From Cristatella mucedo (taxonomy: Eukaryota > Bryozoa > Phylactolaemata > Cristatellidae): a stretch of 64,000 nt of DNA. The notes under the pieces are model-generated. The model worked only from the letters and a program-made list of their open reading frames with translations. It did not search any database and was not told the DNA's origin. This document shows, one piece after another, positions 1 to 9,401 of this stretch. Within the stretch, counting starts at the first letter, position 1; every line of letters begins with the position of its first letter. A program made the translations under genes and the position numbers. The DNA is taken from NCBI GenBank assembly GCA_009760855.2, contig WPIO01000004.1, positions 7,760,001 to 7,824,000 of the forward strand. Reading direction: 5' to 3'.

Positions 1-198
1 ACGACATTGCAACACTAAGAACAAGGAGATCCAAAAGCAACCCCGGCTCTTCCCAACCTATGGCGTCATGCGCCCATTTCCTACGCACGGTTCCACACAC
101 CCGTGTACAGCACATCTCGGCATGAAGGACTGAGCATTTTCAACCGCAGCTGCACCAGATCTAGCAGCATGCTCAATACGATAGCTAATCGTGCTTAC

Positions 199-343
199 CT
201 CCGATGACGTGACGGTAACTTGCATGCACGTGATGTCGGCAGACGTCACTGTGAGCAGGACCTTATCAAAGCCATCGGGGAAATTGAACGAGTAGTACTT
301 GGGACCAGACACGTGCACCGTATCTTGATAGGTAGTATTGAGA
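199..343 (-). CDS. SIDT: SIDT-like exon 4 (last seen in the window)
   Basis: The acceptor CTGCTTGCAG|TCTC and donor TCGGAG|GTAAGC bound 145 nt ending in phase 0. It encodes SLNTTYQDTVHV and YYSFNFPDGFDKVLLTVTS. A possible next acceptor (TTGTTCTTAG) sits near base 17, but too little follows to test it. Confidence 0.8.
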
Positions 344-2347
344 CTGCAAGCAGATTGCAATATTGGGCGATGCTGCGAGAAACAAGTGGCTGCTGCATGC
401 ACGTTCCAAAAAAGAGATGGAGACAGCAACAGTAGGAGCACCACTGCAAGGGATCTTGCAAAGCACGAGGCCATCCATCATCCCTATAAGCCTAATTGCA
501 GACACAAGAACAGGTACAAGAGCAATCGGACCTGAGAAACGCCTCGGATGGTGCCAGGCAGCGGCTGCCATAATGTAATGTAATGCATCTCCGGCTGTAA
601 CTCCACAAAGCCACCAAGGCTACGTGGGCATTATGTACAAGAGTTTTGTAAAGTGCACTCACAGCCTAAGCTCATAGCATAAGCCTATCGTGCATAAAGT
701 GCTTAAAAAGAGAATGAGTTCTCTGAGGGAGATATATCAAATGCATTATTATTATTGTTGCTATTATTATAAGCCCCCTATTAATGGCAGCAACTGCCAT
801 AATAGGGGGCTTTCAAGGTGGCTAGATTCTTGAGCAGCATTCGAGAGGATCAATTCGCTTTCCAGGTTTGCCATTACATAGCGTCGAAAAGAGAAATCGC
901 ATGTCATGTTTATCGATCAAGGTCCAGTTGGCGAAACGACCCACAGCTTGCGACCACCGGCTAGAAAGACCTGGAGTCTTGCATGCAGCTGACACTCTGA
1001 ACTACGAGGCCTGCCACACGCTTGGCACATTCATATCAAGCTGAACTGCTGCACTAGTTTCAGCCTCCTCGTTCCCTCAGGTCCACTATGGACAACAAAT
1101 TAGCTACCCGGTTCTGTCAATTAAGGACGTCGGCGCAAGAATCTCTCATTCTGTAGGTCAAGACATCCTGCCTACTGCTGCCAGCTCTGGCAAACCCTTT
1201 CCAGCCATCCTGCGCTGCGGCTTCCATGCTGCTTGCAGCCTCGGCTGCCAATCTGACTAAGCCATGCTTCTTAATTCGTTATTGCTGGGAGAGATGAAGC
1301 CTGTTGGCTGCCGAATGCGTGCGCATGCACCTGAATGCCGCTTAGGCTTTGAGTGTGCAACAGAAAACCGGCAAGCCAAGCACTTACTTGTCTCCAAGAC
1401 TCTGCTGAGCTACAGGTGGAAATAAATACACATACATGCATGCATACATACATAACAAACGAGACACGTGGTCGTTCCGGGCAATAGCCTCACTAAAATT
1501 CGGCATCAGAGCATGCTCGCGCTGCTAAAAACGCATACCTTAGGCTAAAGTTCGTCTGAATGACTGTCGTTAGGGTGAATGAGGTTTCATTTGGAGAAGC
1601 TGTGGACACTTCCACCACGTACTCGCAGCCCGCCGCCTCTCGCCAGCACATAGAGTCTGGACACGGAGTCTGCTCCACAGTATAATAAACGTACCTGACG
1701 GGGCAAAGGAAGGAAGGAAGGAAGGAAGGAAGGAGGCTGCGCCGGGTGGCACTTCCGTGGATCAGCTACAACCTCCTGCCCGACCGCTCGCCTAGGCGAG
1801 CGGAGACGCCAGCAGCTGTGGGTGAGGGCGACAATCCTCTAGGGCGGCAGCGCGCGTCATCCTCGGCCTGGTACTCACGAATGGAACATGACTGCTGGGA
1901 CTTCCCACGACTCTACCGTTCTCTGCTGTTTCACAATAAATATGACAGGGTAGGCCGTGTCTTGGGCGACAACCGAGGTGGACACGCGGGCTCCGACACT
2001 CTACGGAGACAAGAAAGCGGAAGTGAGGAACTGAACCGTTCAAGAATGCATCCGCCGCTGGAGATCAGGCTGAGTCTTACCGAAACACCTGACCAGCTCT
2101 CCTTGGTTGCCACATAGTGGAATATATGACCTCGAACATGAGTTACGTTACCAACGTAGGTCTTGTTGAAGTAAGCTTCCGTATAATTGTAATCGATCTG
2201 ACGCAAAGGAAGTCGAAGCTTATTGCTTCGAGCGCCAGCGGCGACACTTCCTGCTTGCACAGCCAGGCAGACTGCTAGAAGACACAGCAAACGTGGTCGG
2301 CAGCCAGAGTAGAATGCAAGGACATGGAAAAACATTCGAAGGCCCAT
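199..2347 (-). CDS. SIDT: SID1/SIDT-family transmembrane protein, N-terminal part (4 exons, continues off left edge)
   Basis: SIDT proteins are multipass membrane proteins of the cell surface and lysosome, tied to dsRNA uptake or transport and to cholesterol. Four minus-strand exons (2081-2347, 1879-2000, 1539-1694, 199-343) join in compatible phases 0, 2, 2, 0 with GT-AG borders and give about 230 residues without a stop. A signal peptide (hydrophobic core LLCLLAVCLAV) comes first, then an ectodomain with N-glycosylation sequons NYT, NKT, NVT, NET, NFS and NTT. Family landmarks appear in order: a YPVIFIVKQQ...SWEVP block, YVYYTVEQTPCP, YVVEVSTASPNETSF, and YYSFNFPDGFDKVLLTVTS. An in-frame TGA four codons before the ATG fixes the N-terminus (Met1 or Met5). 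The transmembrane half lies outside the window, so SIDT1 versus SIDT2 cannot be decided. The family call comes from remembered family sequence, not a search. Confidence 0.82.
597..680 (+). repeat. Dispersed repeat, copy 1 (partner at 36958-37035)
   Basis: The order ACTCCACAAAGCCA, then GGCATTATG, GAGTTT and AGCCTAAG recurs at 36958-37035 with the same spacing. Here it runs into a LINE-type 3' tail, so it may be the body of another short retroposon. Confidence 0.5.
690..770 (+). mobile_element. LINE 3' tail fragment
   Basis: It contains a degenerate GAGAATGAGTTCTCTGAGGG hairpin followed by ATCAAATGCATTATTATTATTG, the LINE 3' end seen in better copies at 35600-35673. No coding part remains. 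Confidence 0.6.
771..812. repeat. Long hairpin (about 19-bp stem, 3-base loop)
   Basis: AAGCCCCCTATTAATGGCAG and CTGCCATAATAGGGGGCTT are inverted complements with one bulged base around a CAA loop. It directly abuts the TTATTAT tail of the preceding LINE fragment. Confidence 0.85.
1539..1694 (-). CDS. SIDT: SIDT-like exon 3
   Basis: The acceptor GCCCCGTCAG|GTACG and donor CTAAG|GTATGC bound 156 nt, in phase 2 to out phase 2. It carries the cysteine-containing TPCPDSMCW loop and YVVEVSTASPNETSF. A (GGAA)n tract lies just upstream in the intron, inside the polypyrimidine region on this strand. Confidence 0.82.
1707..1735. repeat. (GGAA)n microsatellite
   Basis: GGAA repeats lie in SIDT intron 2, close to the exon 3 acceptor. 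On the transcribed strand they read (TTCC)n and could serve as its polypyrimidine tract. Confidence 0.85.
1784..1803. repeat. Perfect 20-bp palindrome in SIDT intron 2
   Basis: CCGCTCGCCTAGGCGAGCGG is its own reverse complement. It is GC-rich and sits between exons 2 and 3. Confidence 0.85.
1879..2000 (-). CDS. SIDT: SIDT-like exon 2
   Basis: The acceptor TCTCCGTAG|AGTGTC and donor CATTC|GTGAGT bound 122 nt that enter in phase 0 and leave in phase 2. The product contains YPVIFIVKQQRTVESWEVP, the conserved strand pair of the SIDT ectodomain. Intron 1 is only about 80 bp. Confidence 0.82.
2081..2347 (-). CDS. SIDT: SIDT-like exon 1 (start codon, signal peptide)
   Basis: The exon runs from ATG at 2347 to the donor TTTCG|GTAAGA at 2081/2080: 89 codons ending in phase 0. 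It encodes the signal peptide and a stretch with EAYFNKTYVGNVTH. The TGA codon just upstream in frame argues that this is the true first coding exon. Met5 is an alternative start. Confidence 0.8.
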
Positions 2348-4334
2348 TAAGCGAGCTCAGCACTTGTCGAGGAGACGAGAGACGGAAGTAGAGGACAAAC
2401 GCGGGCGACCTTGTCTCCGCAGTGGTGTTTGTCAGTACGAAACCAGGATGCGAGCATTCAATATGGGTCTCTGTCGTCGCTCAACTGTACTCGCTGTACC
2501 GCCAAAGAGAAACCAGAAACCGGCGGCGCTTCCAAGCGTGGCTTGATCCCACCGCGGTGACATAGGCAGATTCTCGACACTTGATATAACGTATATCAAC
2601 CGATTTTCATTTCAGTGTAACTCTATTATATAATAAAGTTGAAATGCATGAATCCAAACTGAATGACGTGACGGTGCTACGCTTGCGAGAGCAGCCTAGC
2701 CTGTTGACGAAAAGGTTTCTGCCGCGGATGTTTTTTGCCACATATCCAGTGTAAGCATTACGGAGACAAGCAAAGACGGCGGAATAAATTACCCTACAGA
2801 ACATTGGCAAACAGCTTTCCCATTTCAAACGAATGCCGACTACTCCTTGCCCTAATGCGTGACGATACCGCTGTAACGCCGAAGGCTCGGCGGGGTAAGC
2901 TTGACCTGCCGCTTACCTAGCGGCGTAGCCTATCGCCTAATGCCGTTCGGTGCGCGCCTACGCGCAATAAGCTGGCCGCCACGAAACGAGCGTTTCTGGC
3001 GCTGACCTGCTTACCGTTACTAAAGGGGGTCGTGAGTCCGCGGCGTGAATTGGAAAGCGAGACACAAATTGGGGATTTTACTGAACTTTATTCGCAAGCG
3101 CACAAAGTCGCTGCGCGTCTAGTTCAGCTTTATCTCCACACTCCTCGCACGTTCTCAGCTACACCAACACTCTTGCGGAGGGAATACTCCTCAACACTAA
3201 GCGCGACCCGGACCCTAAACCCTAACCGGTGAACTAGGAATCCGTTCCCACCTGTGCCGAGAGAATACCCCGAACACGCCAACTACGTTTAGCTCGCACC
3301 GGCAAATCCCTATGCCGAGACCACGTGCTAGCGCGCACACACAAAACACGAAAGAAACACAAAATGCCAGCTCGGGCGCGATACGACCGTATTCGGTGGA
3401 GTCCACCGAATCCTCCTAGCGCGCTGTCTCGTCCTGTTCCGTCAATCGCTGGCGAACAGCCCGCCCTCCTCCCTCGCTTCCAGAGAAAACGAGTCCGACG
3501 GCGGAGCCGGACCAAAGACAGAAGACCACAGACAAAAAGACCCAGAGCGAGCGTCGCTCGACTCTTAAATACTTGGCTGAGACAATGGGGCAAGAGCTTA
3601 GTGGTATTGGGCCCGACACCATGGCCAATTACTGTAAGGAACTAATACCGGCACTAGGCCACTGGAATGTCCCCTCTGTCCAGCTTGAATGGCGAATGGG
3701 TTCCAGACGATTCTTTCTTGGACCGAGTGAAGGCAGAGGTTGACAGGCTAGCCAACATCAATCAGCAGCTTCCGCGGGTATCGGACCAATTCTAAAGGCC
3801 GAATCGCCACCGCCGGTCTCAGCTTCCTGGCTTGCTCTTAAGCTCTTGCTCTCTAACCGCGCTGACGCTCCTCTCTGGCTCACTGCTCCAGGACAAAGGA
3901 GTTCTAGCTCGCCTCCGAACAGCTCTTGTTCGCGCTAAAATTCAGCCAAGGCCAGCAAAGTGCTACACCGCTGCTGACATCCTCCGTCAATTGAGCTCCG
4001 CGGCTAAACGAAACGTGGAAGAAGCTGACGTAACTTATCGCGCACGTACAACCTTGGGCTGTAAGCATGAGGCTTATGCAACTGTCACGCCGAAGTGCGA
4101 CACAACCGCAAGCATGAGTCTGGGTTTTGTTCTTCATCAAGTGCCGTACTAACAATTTCACAAGCTGCCATACCTGCATTGAGTTTGCCGGCTGCATTTT
4201 TGAGAATGCACTGGCCAAGCTTAGCGGCGCAACGAGAGGAAAATATTTTTCAATCGTTTAGATTTCTTTGAACGGCGTCCGACCGCTTTCAGGCGGGTAT
4301 TGAAGCAGATGGCCTTGCTGGCGCCAGATCGATC
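2348..4334. other. Upstream region of SIDT-like gene; no gene recognised
   Basis: The part next to 2347 should hold the 5'UTR and promoter of the SIDT-like gene, but I see no clear TATA box. The rest has short open frames on both strands without family motifs. A two-copy telomere-like CCCTAAACCCTAACC patch near 3213 is too short to matter. Confidence 0.5.
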
Positions 4335-4855
4335 AATAATAATAATAACAATAATAATAATATTGCACTTGATAAAGCGCCCTCGGAGAACTTAATCTCT
4401 TTCTAGGCGCTTTGCATTTGCTGCAAAGGGAAATGCAATTGAATGGTGAGTAAAATCATGCTTGAAAAACAAACAAAATGAATAATATGGTTAGGGGTGA
4501 CATGTACAGGGTCAGCATGCAAATGTGGTTAGTGGCAGCATGCACAGTGTCAGCACGCATAAGCACATCAAGGACGAATCACAGGGGCCCACTCAGTGCT
4601 GTCCTAAATAGGTGTGCTTTTAAGTTTCTTTTAAATGTGGTCAGGTCATGGGATGTTCTGACGCAGGTTGGGAGGGAGTTCCAGGCTTTGGAAGCGTACG
4701 AGCTGAATGCACGGTCTCCAAAGGATTTAAGGTTTGTACGAGGTATTTCCATACTGTTGGATTCCGAAAAGCGGGTGGTACGATGCTTGGCCTGATGGGG
4801 TAGTATATCTGAAAGATAGGCTGAAGCTATAGAATGAAGAGACCTAAAAGTGATA
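4335..4855 (-). mobile_element. LINE (CR1/L2-like) 3' fragment
   Basis: On the minus strand it encodes the C-terminal part of a LINE ORF2 (FRSLHSIASAYLSDILPHQA, then [20 protein letters not shown]). The 3'UTR and stem-loop tail follow, ending in AATAAT at 4335. It is 5'-truncated. A CTGGCGCCAG palindrome and GATCGATC lie just outside the tail. Confidence 0.88.
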
Positions 4856-6212
4856 AAGCATCGAATCGATATCCAGATTCGCTCAGACCTGCAGCTCACT
4901 TCATTCGCTTGAACCAGCCTACCTATCCGATATACTTGCTCCGGGTCCCTTTAGAATCAATTCCTCTATCCGCCGTCCATCTGGATAAATTGAAATCTTT
5001 CGATAATCGAGCCTGCAGCTAGCATCACAGAAAGTCTGGACCTCGCTTTCGCCTACTGTCACTGCCTGCACCAATCTTGAATCTTTCAAGTCTCAGAAAT
5101 AAAGACGCATCCGTTCCTTTCATTCCTTCCCCCGTAGAAGAATGTGTCTTTTCCTGTTTTATTCCGGTTCTGGCTTTGAGTGCCTGCACGTGCAGGATTC
5201 AGTGCGTGTCGCTAGCCGGAGGTCTTGCTAGCCGGCGAGTGGCGAGGAGTGGTTCTGTGTCTGCTTCAGCACGCTGGCCCAAAACATATTTCTCACTTGC
5301 TTTCCCATGCTCGACGCTGCCTTTGTCGCTAATCCCACGGATGACGATTCTCTTGCAGTGACTTTAGAAGCGCCTGGATAGAGCGCTCTGCCGTACTTTC
5401 TCTCACCTTTGGTAGTGTTTGCGTGCGACGTCTGACCTCTCTGACGTTCGGCCTGCTGGCACACTGACCGGAAATGGTTTAGTCTACTGCCAGCGGCACA
5501 CGTCTTACCACATTCCAGACATATCCAAGGTCAACAGCGTGTCGCACAGTTACAATACAACGAGTGGGAGAGCGAAGGACTTGGCTGCGACGTTCTTTGA
5601 GGTGACTGCTGCTTTCGTGTCATGAACTTCTTTGACGGATTCGGCGCTGGGCCGATGGGACGCTGAATCCTGCATCCTCTAGAGATCCGTCGCTTCGATG
5701 GAGCGGCAAGCGCCAACCGCTCGTTCTAGTGTGAGATCAGCCTCGAGGTCATCTGCTCTGCCCGCACCGCGCTGCCTGAATGAAGAAATGTCAAGTACGG
5801 TCTGGTCACGAATTATCTTCAGATGTGGTAGTCGCAGCTTCTGTTGGCGAGACGAAGTAAAACTGCGGTGGGCTCTTTTTCGATCTGCCTACTTTGGATG
5901 ATGATGCATCGTTCGCGAGTCTCGTAACGACGCTCTCTGTGAAGCGGGTGGCAAAATTTCTTCAGTACCTCGTCTAAATATTCTTCGGCACGAGCACCGC
6001 CGGCACCGGCAGCCTTGACTGCATCGTCATCAGCTGCCCGCTCAAATGTTTTGTACACGTCAATAGCCCCCCCCACGTCACTGCGGCCAGAGCAGTGAGT
6101 AAAATGGCGACCTTCGTCGCCTCGTCTTCGCGATCGCCTTTCCACGTCCTCGAATTAACATTTGCGCCACTCGACGCATCTGAGGTTAGTGAAAACAGCG
6201 GTTTTTTGCGAC
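4856..6212. other. No gene recognised
   Basis: Only short frames on both strands without recognisable domains or convincing exon borders. GCTAGCCGG is repeated around 5212-5236. Confidence 0.4.
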
Positions 6213-6920
<708 letters not shown>

Positions 6921-7060
6921 TGGGTTACGGTGCTCGCACTTCACGACCTGGGGTCATGGGTTCACGACGCGTGCAGCAGGCACGTCCTTTATTGACCGCT
7001 TGAGACGGGACCAAAAGGCCGCTAAGGCCTTTCTAGCGCTATGTAACGAGAATCTGCGTT
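6921..7060 (+). mobile_element. Degenerate SINE family B copy
   Basis: TTCACGACCTGGGGTCATGGGTTC resembles the hairpin and B-box region of family B, and AAGGCCGCTAAGGCC followed by AGCGCTATG resembles its 3' half. It is strongly diverged. Confidence 0.45.
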
Positions 7061-7703
7061 CGGCTCACCGGTTTCCTTTACTTTACAGCTGCTCTATATC
7101 TCGATCGCGGCATCAAAAATCCGTCGTTGCAAACTGTCGAAAGCTATGCATATGTCTCGTTGAATGAGGCATTGGCACCCAGCTATTTCCTTCATACCCC
7201 CAAGTCAATCAAAAGACTTAAGCCTGTATTTACTTCAAACTGAAATGTCCAATCGAGCGAACATTCCAGCCACGGTCACTCAATACCGTAGCACCATAGT
7301 GAGATAGAAATCTGTGCGTGCCTTGCACGGTAATTCTCCTGACCGCCTTGCTAGCGCATTGTGTTAAGAATGAAAACATGTACACAGGCTCGCACGCACA
7401 AAACGGTCGAAAAGAGGAAGAGATTGCTAGTATTTAGCTGAGGCTTCGGTGTATTCGCATTAAGGCAACTGTATTGTTTCTGGGAGTTTATTTAATTTTT
7501 ATAGGCTACGGTTTGTGAGCAGTCATACAACCTGGTGAAGCTGCTCGCGAGAAAAACCAATCTTTTACCTGGTCAGAACCCCGCCAGATGTAATCATGGT
7601 AGTACTGTTGTGTGCGCCAGCGGCTTCTTCTGTTGTCATTAGCGATGCGCCTTGACACTAACGTACATGCCTCACCTGTGGCTAATAGTTAAGCCATTGC
7701 CAA
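7061..7703. other. No gene recognised
   Basis: AT-rich sequence without long frames, splice-paired exons or repeats that I can assign. Confidence 0.4.
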
Positions 7704-7845
7704 GCTGGTTTGATCCAGCGATTATGGTGCTCGCCCCGACCAAGGTCTGGCTGAGGTCGTGGGCTTGAACCCCGTGGCATTTGTGAAGCGCCTGAATAGA
7801 GATTAAGTTCTCTTGGGGCGCTATACAAATACAAATGAATTATAT
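7704..7845 (+). mobile_element. SINE family A (tRNA-derived head, LINE-type tail)
   Basis: GCTGGTTTGATCCAGCG (A-box region) is followed by GAGGTCGTGGGCTTGAACCCC (B box), then GCGCCTGAATAGAGATTAAG and TTCTCTTGGGGCGCTATACAAAT. The ATACAAAT segment is partly duplicated at the tail. Confidence 0.85.
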
Positions 7846-9401
7846 TGACGCAGCGCAGCGCCAGGCCACTAATGCAAGTTATATTTCGTGTTGTCTGTTG
7901 CGATTGATCGAGCTCTCATACATGCGGCCCCTGAGAATAAAAAAGCAGAGTCTCGTTTTCCACTCACGTTCGCCAGCTGGGTCTCCGTACGACTCCCACG
8001 AGACCTGTCGCCGCCGGAGCCACTGTCGTACAACAGTACCGAACTTGCTAGCGTGGACGTAGTCGGGAGTTTGTATAGAGGGGCTAAATTTGAACCACTC
8101 AATTCAATTTTTAAATGGATTTGAGCTCTTACCTCGATTTCGGGTTGAAGCGGCTCCTCTCAAGTTTATTTTAAGAACTATGTCAAGACATTTCACGCTA
8201 TTTCCTTCGAATGGTGGAGGTTTATACAATACTAGGGTTTATACCAAACAGACTTCCTCAAATAGTTTCTATAGACTAGTTTAGAATCTTATTAGAAGAT
8301 GCAAAAATTCTCTAATTAAACGCCCGATTGGTTTTCACAGCAGTAAAAGAGCTTTACATTTTATTAGCCTAAGCTCATGTAGTTTTTTCTTTCAAGTACA
8401 CAGGTGGACCAATTTTCGGCCTGTGGTCGAATAGAAAACAGTTTTTCTCGGCGTTCTAAGGTTTTTGGCAGAAGTGATTTCGAATTACTTGAGGATTTTT
8501 TTAAATGCAACGAGCAGTATTCTGAGACGCCCTTCTTCCAAGCCGCAGCAACGCTGACGTGTAAAATGCTATTTTGTTGCACTAGAAATAGGCATCGTCG
8601 CTGGCGTTAAAAGGCCCACCCTCGCTGTCTTCCCTTTGACGGGCCGCTGGTCGATTTCATCGCGAGCCCCTTTGTTTTCCTTTTTACTCGCGACTTCCCT
8701 CGATTCAATCCCGAGAGGTCACACACGAACGCAGCAGCTTACGTTCCACGAAAAGCTGGTCGAGAGTAAGAGCGTCGAATATTCGAAGACCGTGGATCGC
8801 CGCGCAACGACGCTTGCACTTTTTCAGAAGATAGTCAATGCAAAGGGCGTCGCTGAGCTACGGAGAATACAATAGAAATATTAGCAGGCTGACCAGTCTG
8901 CCTAGATCGCCGCTGCTCCAGGCGACTACGGTGAGGAGGTAGCTAAGACAGTCTTCGCTAAGGGAGAAGCCAACGGCGGAAAGCAGCAGGTATCCCCGAG
9001 TTCTTGTCGTAAATAAGCAGAATGAATGATTTTGACGCGCGCCTCTTCAACCCAGTCCATCGTCATGACGGCCCCATCTAGCGCCATCTAAAAGCAGACA
9101 GGCTCTCTGTCCGCGCTGCGGTCGCCTCTGGCGTAGCGCTACGAGAGAGAATTTCACGCGGAGCCGCCACGCGAGCCGAATTGCAGCTCCGCGTGATCGC
9201 TGCTGAAAGTGTGAGCCAGAGGCGTCGTGAGACCTTACGGCGCTCCGGGGTCAAGGCTACAAATTGTGCCCCTCCCTTTATCAAAAATTGCAGCAAAATA
9301 GCGCCACAGCGGGCGAAATGCAAAAAATAAGCGCCAGCTTGCATTTCGAGTCGAGAAAGAATAAATAATTGTAGCACATGTATAAGGTAGCTATCGCAGC
9401 T
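7846..9401. other. No gene recognised; hAT 3' flank at the right end
   Basis: Mostly short frames. From about 9240 a stretch with CAAATTGTGCCCCTCCC and several GCGCC motifs looks like the noncoding 3' end of the hAT element to its right, but no terminal inverted repeat could be paired. Confidence 0.35.

Larger units (their letters stand above)
344..1538 (-). other. SIDT-like intron 3, with a LINE-tail fragment and a hairpin
   Basis: About 1.2 kb separates exons 4 and 3. It holds an older repeat at 597-680, a plus-strand LINE 3' tail (690-770), a long hairpin (771-812) and a CATA-rich patch at 1430-1455. I see nothing else convincing. Confidence 0.7.

Noticed and set aside
3205-3232. Telomeric repeat
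   Set aside because: Only two CCCTAA-type units; no array.
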